Positions 37,373 through 45,255 of a DNA stretch of 64,000 nucleotides are shown here, piece by piece. Under the pieces are notes generated by a model. That model had not been told where the DNA came from. It was given only the letters and a program-made list of their open reading frames with translations, and searched no databases. Source of the stretch: Shewanella litorisediminis (GTDB lineage: Bacteria; Pseudomonadota; Gammaproteobacteria; Enterobacterales; Shewanellaceae); assembly GCF_016834455.1 (NCBI RefSeq), contig NZ_CP069213.1, positions 1,364,501 through 1,428,500 of the forward strand, read 5' to 3'. The number at the start of each line of letters is the position of its first letter. Positions within the stretch are counted from its first letter, which is position 1. Both the position numbers and the translations under genes were made by a program.

Positions 37373-38794
37373 ATGGCGAGCAGCCCGGTGGATAAACTCA
37401 CGCAAAAAGCACGCGACTTGTTGGCAAGGAGCACTGACCGGCATTTAAGACTGGCGGTAACCGGCCTCTCGGGAGCGGGGAAAACGGCCTTTATTACAGG
37501 CCTTGTACATCAGCTCCTGAGTGCCACCGCTGCAAACGATAAAAACCTGCCGCTGTGGCAGGTGAGCCGCGATGAAAGACTGGTGGGTGTTCGCCGCACA
37601 AGCCAACCCGATTTGAATATCGCAAGCTTCGACCTTCAGGGGGCGCTTACAGCTTTATCACAGACACCGCCGAGTTGGCCCGCGTCTACCCGTAACTTGT
37701 CTGAGCTCAGGCTCGAAATCCGCCATCGCCCGAAAGGTGGCTTATTATCGAAACTCTCTGATGTATCCACCCTGTATCTCGATTTGGTGGACTACCCCGG
37801 TGAGTGGCTGCTGGACTTGCCCATGCTGCGTCAGGACTATGCCAGTTGGAGCCAGAGCGTGTTTGCCGCCATCAATAAACGAGCCCCGTCTGAGTCTCTC
37901 AAGGCCTTTATCGAGGCGGCAAGCCGGGTTCGCCTCGATGAGCCCTTAAGCGATGAAGAGTTTGAGCGTATCGCAGGCCTGTATCGTGCCTACCTCGAAG
38001 AGTCGGTCCATGGTCAGGGGTATTATTTTGCCCAGCCCGGACGCATGTTGCTGCCAGGAGAGCTTGAAGGCGCGCCGCTTTTGGCGTTCTTTCCACTGCC
38101 GCTGGATGACGCGTCCCACAAGCTGGCCGCCGGGGCGGGCAAGGACAGCGCCTATGGCCAGCTCTGTCGCCGTTATCGTGAATATGTGGATGCGGTGGTC
38201 GAGCCCTTCTTTAAACGTCACTTTGCCCGTTTTGACCGGCAATTGGTGCTGGTTGACTGCTTCAGCGCCCTGAATCGTGGCCGGGCCCAGTTTGAAGATA
38301 TGAGCCTGGCGCTCGATGGCATTCTCGAAAGCTTCAGGTTCGGTCAATCCAGCCTGATTAGAAGACTGTTTTCCCCTCGCATCGATAAGCTTCTGTTTGC
38401 GGCAAGTAAAATCGACCATGTGACCCGGGATCAGCAGGGCCGGGTGCTCGGGCTGCTTAAACAAATGCTCGGGCGAAGTGAGCACTTCGCCCGTTTCGAA
38501 GGCTGCCAGGTTGAGGCGATGGCCATCAGTGCCATTCGCGCTACCCGGCCGGGGATGGTCAATACCGAAAAAGGCGAGGTGGAAGTGGTCACAGGCACCG
38601 AGCTTGCTACCGGCAAGCCCATTACGCTGTTTCCCGGCGAAGTGCCCCAAAGCTTACCCAAGCCGGATTTCTGGCAAAATCAGGGCTTTGAATTTGTGCA
38701 GTTTGCGCCCATGGCCAGAAATGGCGAGAGCCCCATGGCCCATATTCGCCTCGATCATCTGCTGGAATACCTGCTCGGCGATAAGCTTGCCTGA
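37373..38794 (+). CDS. ycjX: YcjX-family P-loop protein (DUF463)
   Basis: A 473-residue protein with a Walker A GLSGAGKTA near residue 32 and the family segment LVDYPGEWLLDLPM around residue 140. It is a GTPase-like protein of unknown detailed role that is co-regulated with psp in several bacteria. CAGGAGAG site upstream. A TTGACA to TATAAG pair lies in front but with a 21-base spacer. Confidence 0.92.
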   Translation: MASSPVDKLTQKARDLLARSTDRHLRLAVTGLSGAGKTAFITGLVHQLLSATAANDKNLPLWQVSRDERLVGVRRTSQPDLNIASFDLQGALTALSQTPPSWPASTRNLSELRLEIRHRPKGGLLSKLSDVSTLYLDLVDYPGEWLLDLPMLRQDYASWSQSVFAAINKRAPSESLKAFIEAASRVRLDEPLSDEEFERIAGLYRAYLEESVHGQGYYFAQPGRMLLPGELEGAPLLAFFPLPLDDASHKLAAGAGKDSAYGQLCRRYREYVDAVVEPFFKRHFARFDRQLVLVDCFSALNRGRAQFEDMSLALDGILESFRFGQSSLIRRLFSPRIDKLLFAASKIDHVTRDQQGRVLGLLKQMLGRSEHFARFEGCQVEAMAISAIRATRPGMVNTEKGEVEVVTGTELATGKPITLFPGEVPQSLPKPDFWQNQGFEFVQFAPMARNGESPMAHIRLDHLLEYLLGDKLA

Positions 38795-38830
38795 GTGGGA
38801 ACCAGTTAGTAGCAGGAGATGACTGAAATC

Positions 38831-39907
38831 ATGAAAGACGAGACGCCGCTGGCGCCCGCACGACGCTTTGAATCAGAGCAGCCAACCGACGATGCTCTCG
38901 CAGGCACTCAGCGTTTTGCCGTTGAGACCGAGGTGCGCACCCTCGATGAAACCGAGCTTGAACAGGCGCTGTCACCCCTCGATGCCCATATTACCCTCCA
39001 AGGGCTTGAAGGCCGCCGCTGGTCGCCCCTGGCGAAGTGGGCACTAACAGGCCTGGGTGTACTTGTGGCCACTGAAACCATGCTGGGATTGATGGATGCG
39101 TATCGCCAGAGCCCCTGGCTCTTTGGTCTCTATGGCGTGGTGCTTGGGTTGGTGCTCACCTGGGGGCTTGGTGCAGCCTGGCGCGAATACCGGCTGCTTA
39201 AACGCCTTAAAGCCACAGATGATGCCAGAGAGCAGGGAACACGAATTCGTGAGAGTGTACAAATCGGCGAGGCCGACGCGTTTATTGACGGCCTCAGTGC
39301 CAAGGCGCCGCAAGATGCTTTCAACAAGTTCAAGGGTTTGGTGCGGGATGACCATAACGACGCGGAAAAGCTGACTCTCTATGAGGAGTGTGTACTCACA
39401 GCCCAGGATGAAGCAGCCAAGCGCAAGGTAAGCCGTTATGCGATGGAATCGGCCGCGCTGCTGGCGGCAAGCCCACTGGCTGTGCTCGACATGGGCGTCA
39501 TCCTGTGGCGTAACCAGAAGATGATCCGTGAAGTAGCCGACTGCTATGGTGTTGAGTTGGGCTACTGGAGCCGCATCCGGCTTATCCGCGCCATTCTGGT
39601 GAACATCTTTTATGCGGGCACCACAGAGCTTGTGACCGACCTTGGCAGCCAGCTGTTATCGGTGGAGATGACCGGTAAGCTTTCTGCTCGCTTGGCCCAG
39701 GGGCTCGGCGGTGGGCTACTGACTGCCCGGCTCGGGTATCAGGCCATGGCCCTTTGCCGGCCGTTAACCTTCAAGGCGGCGCAAAAACCCAAACTTTCCC
39801 GTATCCATCAGCAATTGCTTGTTGAACTTAAGTCTTTGTTTAGTAGCGCTCTGAATGGCCAGGCGGATAGCCGTCTGCGTCGTAACAAAGATTTTACAAA
39901 TAGCTGA
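38831..39907 (+). CDS. ycjF: YcjF-family membrane protein (UPF0283 / DUF697)
   Basis: A 358-residue inner-membrane partner of YcjX. Seen: two hydrophobic helices at about residues 65-110, LLAASPLAVLDMGVILWRNQKMI and YGVELGYWSRIRLIRAILVNI, typical of the family. A start four codons earlier (38819) overlaps the GGAG site, so 38831 is preferred. Pairs with ycjX as in E. coli. Confidence 0.9.
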   Translation: MKDETPLAPARRFESEQPTDDALAGTQRFAVETEVRTLDETELEQALSPLDAHITLQGLEGRRWSPLAKWALTGLGVLVATETMLGLMDAYRQSPWLFGLYGVVLGLVLTWGLGAAWREYRLLKRLKATDDAREQGTRIRESVQIGEADAFIDGLSAKAPQDAFNKFKGLVRDDHNDAEKLTLYEECVLTAQDEAAKRKVSRYAMESAALLAASPLAVLDMGVILWRNQKMIREVADCYGVELGYWSRIRLIRAILVNIFYAGTTELVTDLGSQLLSVEMTGKLSARLAQGLGGGLLTARLGYQAMALCRPLTFKAAQKPKLSRIHQQLLVELKSLFSSALNGQADSRLRRNKDFTNS

Positions 39908-40019
39908 CGCTTAATTCTACTGTGGCCCTTGGCGTTTGCGTTCGGGGCCGTCATGTTAGTGCCCACACCACCGCCACAACCTATAATTTCTTAAGGTGGT
40001 GCTTTTTGGGAGAGCTGTT
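39908..40019 (+). promoter_or_regulatory. Promoter region of megL
   Basis: A perfect TATAAT (39982-39987) lies between inverted arms CACCACC (39966-39972) and GGTGGTG (39995-40001). No good -35 is seen, so the promoter may depend on an activator, but this is inference. Confidence 0.3.
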
Positions 40020-41198
40020 ATGCAGGAGAAAAGCAAGTTAGCCACCCTCGTCGTTCATGGGGGCCACGAGCGTGATGCCATGGGGGCGCTGGTGAGTCCC
40101 CTCTATCAGAGTGCGACCTTTGTATTCGACAACGCCCGTCAGGGTGGTGCCCGTTTTGCCGGTGACGAAGCCGGTTACATCTATACCCGCCTGGGAAATC
40201 CCACCACAGCAGAGCTTGAGCGCAAGCTCGCCATTCTCGAAGGTGCCGAGGCTGCAGCGGCCACGGCCTCTGGTATGGGGGCGGTGTCTGCTGCGCTGCT
40301 GGCCAATCTGAGTCAGGGCGAGCATCTGGTGGCCAGCCGCGCTGTTTATGGTTGTACCTTTGCCCTGATGACCGAGCTAATGGCCCGTTTCGGTATTGAA
40401 GTGACCCGGGTGGATTTTAAAGAGCCTGCCGCCATCGAAGGTGCCATCCGTGACAACACCAGGGTGATTTTCTGTGAAACCCCGGTGAATCCCCATCTGG
40501 ACGTTTTCGACCTCGACGCCATTGCCGCCATCGGCAAGCGTCATGGCTTGCTTACCATAGTCGATAACACCTTCATGACCCCGCTGCTGCAGCGTCCCCT
40601 GGAGCACGGTATCGATATGGTCATTCACAGTGCCACCAAATACCTCAATGGTCATGGCGACGTGATAGCCGGCATGGTGGCCGGCAGCAAGGAGCAGATT
40701 GATAAGGTTAAATACCAGATCATTAAGGATATAGGTGCCGTGATGTCGCCCCACGATGCCTGGCTCATTCTGCGGGGCATGAAAACACTGGACGTGCGGG
40801 TTCAGCGTCACTGTGATAATGCGGAAAAAATTGCCGATTTTCTTGAGGCCCATCCCAAGGTGGTGCGTGTTTATTACCCCGGGCTAAGGAGCCATCAGGG
40901 TAATCAATTCCTCGGTAAGCAGATGCGCCGCGCCGGGGGCGTTATTGCCTTTGAACTTAAGTCAGATATCGAAGGTTCCATCAATTTTGTCGACAGTCTT
41001 AAGGTATTCACCATCGCCGTGAGCCTGGGTGATGCCGAGTCCCTCATTCAGCACCCGGCATCCATGACGCACTCGCCTTACACGCCGGAAGCACGGCTTG
41101 ATGCAGGTATTACCGATACCTTGCTGAGGATTTCGGTGGGACTTGAGGATGTAGATGATTTGATTGCGGATTTATCTCAGGCTTTGGCAAAGCTTTAA
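40020..41198 (+). CDS. megL: Methionine gamma-lyase
   Basis: A 392-residue PLP enzyme of the Cys/Met-metabolism family that splits methionine into methanethiol, 2-oxobutyrate and ammonia. Seen: SATKYLNGHGDV with the PLP-binding Lys near residue 207, SGMGAVSAALLA, and YGCTFALMTE with Cys112, the residue that marks methionine gamma-lyases rather than cystathionine lyases. GGGAGAG ribosome site upstream; the in-frame codons before 40020 are not supported. Monocistronic. Confidence 0.9.
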   Translation: MQEKSKLATLVVHGGHERDAMGALVSPLYQSATFVFDNARQGGARFAGDEAGYIYTRLGNPTTAELERKLAILEGAEAAAATASGMGAVSAALLANLSQGEHLVASRAVYGCTFALMTELMARFGIEVTRVDFKEPAAIEGAIRDNTRVIFCETPVNPHLDVFDLDAIAAIGKRHGLLTIVDNTFMTPLLQRPLEHGIDMVIHSATKYLNGHGDVIAGMVAGSKEQIDKVKYQIIKDIGAVMSPHDAWLILRGMKTLDVRVQRHCDNAEKIADFLEAHPKVVRVYYPGLRSHQGNQFLGKQMRRAGGVIAFELKSDIEGSINFVDSLKVFTIAVSLGDAESLIQHPASMTHSPYTPEARLDAGITDTLLRISVGLEDVDDLIADLSQALAKL

Positions 41199-41294
41199 TG
41201 GGAAATTTGCACTTTTACAAAGGGTAACTAGAGTTATTTGTGTGGCAAGGAAAGGGAGCCCCGGCCACGTTAAACAACTCAATGGAGTGAACCT

Positions 41295-41606
41295 ATGAAC
41301 AAAGTACTTGTTACCCTTTTGCTTGGCGCCGCCGTGTTTCATTTACCGCTGGTGGCCGAAGAAGCGCCAAAAACAGACAAAGTCCCCAAGGCTGAGGTAC
41401 AAATGCCTCAGACCAGCAAAATCAACATCAACACCGCGACAGAAACTGAGCTGCAATTGCTCAAAGGTATTGGTCAGGCGAAAGCCAAAGCGATAGTCGA
41501 GTATCGCAATCAGTATGGCCGTTTCGCGAGTTTAGAAGACCTGACCAAGGTGGCGGGGGTAGGGCAGAAGGTGCTGGACGACAATAAGGACCTCTTGGGT
41601 CTGTAA
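41295..41606 (+). CDS. ComEA-family helix-hairpin-helix DNA-binding protein
   Basis: A 103-residue secreted protein: signal peptide of about 21 residues, then a short linker and the paired helix-hairpin-helix domain ININTATETELQLLKGIGQAKAKAIVEYR. This is the ComEA domain used for DNA binding in the periplasm during transformation; similar short proteins (YbaV in E. coli) have unclear roles. A strong terminator follows. Confidence 0.88.
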   Translation: MNKVLVTLLLGAAVFHLPLVAEEAPKTDKVPKAEVQMPQTSKININTATETELQLLKGIGQAKAKAIVEYRNQYGRFASLEDLTKVAGVGQKVLDDNKDLLGL

Positions 41607-41611
41607 CTGAC

Positions 41612-41638
41612 AAAAGGCCTGCAAAGCAGGCCTTTTGT
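41612..41638 (+). terminator. Terminator of the comEA-like gene
   Basis: AAAAGGCCTGC / GCAGGCCTTTT stem with AAA loop, then TGTTT. Confidence 0.88.
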
Positions 41639-41689
41639 TTATCTATTGTGCTGTTGTTCAGGGTAAAGACGCTAATTTCCGGTTTTGAC

Positions 41690-41719
41690 TTGATTTGCCG
41701 CTTGGCAATGGGGGATAAT
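41690..41719 (+). promoter_or_regulatory. Candidate promoter of the 4.5S RNA gene
   Basis: TTGATT, 18-base spacer, GATAAT followed by a GC-rich discriminator CGGCGCC. A start near 41726 would give a 5' extension of about 30 bases, to be trimmed by RNase P. Confidence 0.5.
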
Positions 41720-41754
41720 CGGCGCCGTTCCATCACTGATGGAAATCTATGGCG

Positions 41755-41854
41755 GACCCAGGGTCCCCCCGCAATGATAACCTGTGAACTCGGCCAGGTC
41801 CGGAAGGAAGCAACCGCAGCAGGCGACTCGTGTGCCGGGGTGTGGCTCTGGGTA
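41755..41854 (+). ncRNA. ffs: Signal recognition particle 4.5S RNA
   Basis: About 100 bases. It contains the universal SRP core CAGGTCCGGAAGGAAGCA with the GGAA tetraloop, the opposing GTGTGCCGGGGTG strand, and complementary ends ACCCAG and CTGGGT. It binds Ffh for co-translational targeting. Ends are estimated from pairing. It converges with the ComFB-like gene without a clear intervening terminator. Confidence 0.93.
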
Positions 41855-41864
41855 CGTCACCAAT

Positions 41865-42170
41865 CTAGTCATTTTCGCGTTCGCGAAGCCGCTCCAGATT
41901 ACGTTTTTTCAAAAATGCCCGGGACCTTTCCAGTGCCGCTTGTATCTCATTGCGCATTTGTTGCAACTCCTGATAGTCCTCAAAAAAATAGGTATCTACC
42001 AGGTGGCGGATGTAACGCACGGGAAGCTGATTGAGGGTAATACAGGACAGATCGGCCAGATAATCTTCGGGAAGCTCATCCATCAGGCCTTCATCGGACA
42101 AAATTTCCAAGAGCAGCACTTCATAGTAGTTCCGGATTTCGAGTTGCATAGAATGCTCCGCGTTATTCAT
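41865..42170 (-). CDS. ComFB-family protein (late competence development)
   Basis: A 101-residue protein with MQLEIRNYYEVLLLEIL and YLADLSCITLNQLPVRYIRH, matching the ComFB family pattern (N-Y-E near the start, LNxLPxRY later). Classical ComFB proteins have several Cys; only one is seen here. In cyanobacteria relatives bind cyclic dinucleotides; the role here is unknown. ATG 42170 has AAGGGG upstream and lies inside the end of the deacetylase gene (8-base overlap). Confidence 0.75.
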   Translation of the reverse strand: MNNAEHSMQLEIRNYYEVLLLEILSDEGLMDELPEDYLADLSCITLNQLPVRYIRHLVDTYFFEDYQELQQMRNEIQAALERSRAFLKKRNLERLREREND

Positions 42171-43080
42171 TATCCCCTTGCCATACCTGATTGGCGGCAA
42201 TAAATAATTGACTGTGTCTTTCGCTCAAGTGTAGTGGATTTACGCAGTATCCGCCGCCGACAACCGCAGCAACCGGTAACCCGGCCGCCTTGGCCATGGT
42301 TAACACCAGTTTGTCTCTGCGAAGGATCCCTGGGGTGCTGACACAAAGATGCCCCAGCCTGTCATCATGATGAACATCGACTCCTGCATCATAGAGAATG
42401 ACATCCGGCTTTTCCAGACGCAGAAGGTATTGAAATACTTGCGCCAATGCGTCGAGATAGCCATCGTCTTTTAGCCCTTTTGGCAGGGGAACATCATAGT
42501 CGGAAGCGGGCTTGCGGCTGGGAAAGTTGCTTTCGCAGTGCAGGGAAACACTGATGATATCCTCCATGTCCGCGCACAGGGTCGCAGTACCATCGCCCTG
42601 ATGTACGTCGCAGTCAAGGATCATCACGCGGCTTGCGTGTCCTTCATCGATGAGGTGCCTTGCCGTCAATACCAGATCGTTGAACACACAATAACCACTG
42701 CCAAAATGCCGGTGGGCATGGTGGTAGCCGCCGGCAAGGTGCAGCGCAATGCCGTGGGTCATGGCAAGCTGCGCCGTGAGCCTTGTGCCGCCAAGAGAAT
42801 GCAGAGTGCGTTCAACCAGGTTTTTGCTCCAGGGAAATCCCAGCCTGCGAATGGCTTGTGGTGACAGATTGCCACTGAGAAAGGCATCTACGTAGTTTGA
42901 GTCGTGAACGCGTTTGATAAAGGCTGCGTCCACCGGCTCAGGTATGGCAAATTGCGCTTCTGAAGCATGCCCATGCTCCAGCAAATGCTGCCGGAGATGG
43001 GCGTACTTGGTGATGGGGAATTGATGCTTTGGGGGCAACACCAGCCGGGAATAGCTGGTGTGATAGACCAGAGGGATCAT
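42163..43080 (-). CDS. Histone-deacetylase-family protein
   Basis: A 305-residue arginase/deacetylase-fold hydrolase. Seen: YHHAHRHFGSGYCVFND with the His-His charge relay, the zinc site ILDCDVHQGDGTA (Asp, His) and the second Asp in LYDAGVDVHHDDRLG. All catalytic residues look intact. Substrates of bacterial members include acetylated amines and lysines; this one is unassigned. Its 3' end overlaps the ComFB-like gene. Confidence 0.9.
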   Translation of the reverse strand: MIPLVYHTSYSRLVLPPKHQFPITKYAHLRQHLLEHGHASEAQFAIPEPVDAAFIKRVHDSNYVDAFLSGNLSPQAIRRLGFPWSKNLVERTLHSLGGTRLTAQLAMTHGIALHLAGGYHHAHRHFGSGYCVFNDLVLTARHLIDEGHASRVMILDCDVHQGDGTATLCADMEDIISVSLHCESNFPSRKPASDYDVPLPKGLKDDGYLDALAQVFQYLLRLEKPDVILYDAGVDVHHDDRLGHLCVSTPGILRRDKLVLTMAKAAGLPVAAVVGGGYCVNPLHLSERHSQLFIAANQVWQGDNE

Positions 43081-43081
43081 C

Positions 43082-43804
43082 TCAGAGCTGTTTGATAGCC
43101 CAGCTCATAAATTCCTTGCGGGTTTTCTCATCGGCTTGCAGCCACCAGTATTGCAGCATTTGCTGGGCATGGGCGCCGCCAACGGCTGGCGGAACCGGGC
43201 TGGTTGCTGCCGGTACGTTACTGTCAACCAATACCGGAGCTGATGGGCTTACAGGGGCTGCTGGGCTCACAGGGGCTGAGGGAACAGTACTCGCTACCGC
43301 GACTGTACCTGCAGCAGTGGCAGCGGCGGCGGCTTCGTCTATATCCACGCCCTTGGAACCACCAAAGAGACGGCCGACAAAGCTGTCTTCTTTGTAGTCT
43401 GTTTGAACGACTTTGTAGCTCACTTCACCCTTGTCGGCACGGCTCACCACAACCTGAGGAGACTTGGCGAATTGTTTTGGCTGCTTAATCTGATCGCCAT
43501 TGGCAGGCTTGAGGAAGTAATCATAATCACCATCTACCCTCAGCGTCAGAATAAAGGGAGCCGATTTAATAAAGGTCTGGCTGTCGCTGAACTCATCGTC
43601 CACCATGTCGTGATAACGGATGGCGATTTTGTGGGTGCCGGGGGACAGGTCCAGCTCGGCTTTATGGGTAAAGCTGTTGGTAGAAATTTCCTGGCCGTCC
43701 AGTGCCAGATACTCGAAAGACATTGGGATGGTGAGACTGCCGGCAAACACCGAGGATGAAGCGGCCAGCGCGAGCAGAGCGCCGACAGGCAAAACTGATT
43801 TCAT
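43082..43804 (-). CDS. DUF2057-family secreted protein
   Basis: A 240-residue protein with a signal peptide of about 21 residues (SSSVFA-GSL), a DUF2057 region ([12 protein letters not shown] ... [16 protein letters not shown]) and an Ala/Pro-rich linker around residues 155-205 built of imperfect APVSP repeats. Related to E. coli YccT; function unknown. One base separates its stop from the deacetylase start. Confidence 0.85.
   Translation of the reverse strand: MKSVLPVGALLALAASSSVFAGSLTIPMSFEYLALDGQEISTNSFTHKAELDLSPGTHKIAIRYHDMVDDEFSDSQTFIKSAPFILTLRVDGDYDYFLKPANGDQIKQPKQFAKSPQVVVSRADKGEVSYKVVQTDYKEDSFVGRLFGGSKGVDIDEAAAAATAAGTVAVASTVPSAPVSPAAPVSPSAPVLVDSNVPAATSPVPPAVGGAHAQQMLQYWWLQADEKTRKEFMSWAIKQL
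43225..43285 (-). repeat. Short tandem repeat in the DUF2057 linker
   Basis: Imperfect units of about 24 bases (CTTACAGGGGCTG and CTCACAGGGGCTG) encode repeated A-P-V-S-P. Such repeats tend to vary in copy number between strains. Confidence 0.5.
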
Positions 43805-43813
43805 TGTTGCTCC

Positions 43814-44476
43814 TTAACGATTGTGACTTTGATACGGCCGCTCGAATGCCTGGATACGATCTTCAATGTAGCTGATTGCCTGGCGACACTTTCCGAGCCT
43901 GCGGTGCATCAAAAGGATCTCATTTTGCGTCTTGATTTTGTCAGTACCATGACAATTTTCAAGTATTGTTTCCAGTTGCTCGATCTTTGACTCGATTTTT
44001 CTGGCCCAGTTCAAATGTTTATTCAACTCGTCATAGAGTTGATGGCTGTTTTGCATCACGCCCGCGGCAATCCAGGCGAAGCCGCTGTTGTCGTGACGTC
44101 GCTCCTGGCTTGCCAGCATCCGCTTTCTGGCACTGTCCTTAGCCTGTGCTGCTGCCTTTACGCCAATCCCTGTGGTGGCAAGGGCACGTTTAACGGCACT
44201 GAATCTGTCATTAATCCGTTCGCAGGCGGCGATGATGGTGGAGGCGTTTAAATTAAGCTGTAGCCGCTGCTCAAGCTGTTTGATGTCCTTTTCAATCTGG
44301 CCGATGCAGGGGTAGAGCTGGGCGCCGTGCTGAACAAACAGCTCATCGTTAAACCTTTCGGTGTCCTGCATCAATTTACGGCTATGGGGCGGCAGCGCCG
44401 CATCGTGCTGAAGTACCTCCCGCTCCAGCGTTTTCAGTTGGCTGCGCAGGCGTGAAAGCAGTCCGTCGTATTTCAA
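43814..44476 (-). CDS. priC: Primosomal replication protein PriC
   Basis: A 220-residue, highly helical protein for DnaB reloading at stalled forks. The C-terminal LLMHRRLGKCRQAISYIEDRIQ and overall charge pattern fit PriC; it is somewhat longer than the E. coli protein (about 175). It overlaps the preceding transporter gene by four bases (ATGA). Confidence 0.8.
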   Translation of the reverse strand: MKYDGLLSRLRSQLKTLEREVLQHDAALPPHSRKLMQDTERFNDELFVQHGAQLYPCIGQIEKDIKQLEQRLQLNLNASTIIAACERINDRFSAVKRALATTGIGVKAAAQAKDSARKRMLASQERRHDNSGFAWIAAGVMQNSHQLYDELNKHLNWARKIESKIEQLETILENCHGTDKIKTQNEILLMHRRLGKCRQAISYIEDRIQAFERPYQSHNR

Positions 44477-45246
44477 AACCAGGCTCTCCAGGCGAGTTGG
44501 GTGGATGCAGCAAACACAATCAGAATAAACACTGGCCGAATAAAAGGAAGCCCAAAATGAATGGCGCTGCGGGCACCAAGGTAGGCTCCGGCCATCATGG
44601 ACGCGCCCAAAAACAGACCAATTGCAACATCGACCTGGCCAAAAAACATAAACACAGTCAGAGCTGTAATGTTACTTATCAGGGTCATTGCACGGGCAAG
44701 AGCGCAATTTTGCAGTACGGGCAGGCGATAAAGACGGCTGGAACTCAAGGTCCAGAAGGCGCCAATGCCGGGGCCGGCATAGCCGTCGTAAAATCCCAGT
44801 GGCAGACCCTGCAGCCACTGGTGTTTGTGGCTGGCCGGCGCCTGAGGCTCCTGGGCCTTGGGATGTTCAATAGCGCTGGGCTTAACCAGGGTGTAGAGGG
44901 CGATAGCCATGATGACCAGCGGCAGCAGTTTTTGTAAAACGTCGGCATCTGTCAGGTATACGGCCACTGTGCCAAGCAGTGCTCCCATCAGGGTTGCCAT
45001 GGCACTGTGGTGCCAAAAGGCCGGGGTTAACAGCTGTTGCCGATAATAGGTCCAGGCCGAGGTGGCCGAGCCAAAACAGGCTGACAGTTTATTGGTGCCG
45101 AGCGCCTGATGGGGAGGGAGTCCGAATGACAGCAGCGCCGGAATAGATAAGAGGCCGCCGCCACCCACTACTGCGTCAATAAAGCCGGCAATCAGGCCGA
45201 CCAACGCCAACAATAACAGGCTGGCGGGGTCTTGCAGTAATTCCAC
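44473..45246 (-). CDS. TSUP-family membrane transporter (YfcA-like)
   Basis: A 257-residue inner-membrane protein with about eight membrane segments, including the family start LVGLIAGFIDAVVGGGGLLSIPALLSFG and the internal-repeat segment GFYDGYAGPGIGAFWTL. The TSUP/TauE-SafE family moves sulfur compounds or anions; the substrate here is unknown. It follows dinG by nine bases and overlaps priC by four, so they form one transcription unit. Confidence 0.9.
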   Translation of the reverse strand: MELLQDPASLLLLALVGLIAGFIDAVVGGGGLLSIPALLSFGLPPHQALGTNKLSACFGSATSAWTYYRQQLLTPAFWHHSAMATLMGALLGTVAVYLTDADVLQKLLPLVIMAIALYTLVKPSAIEHPKAQEPQAPASHKHQWLQGLPLGFYDGYAGPGIGAFWTLSSSRLYRLPVLQNCALARAMTLISNITALTVFMFFGQVDVAIGLFLGASMMAGAYLGARSAIHFGLPFIRPVFILIVFAASTQLAWRAWF

Positions 45247-45255
45247 AGGCGGTTC

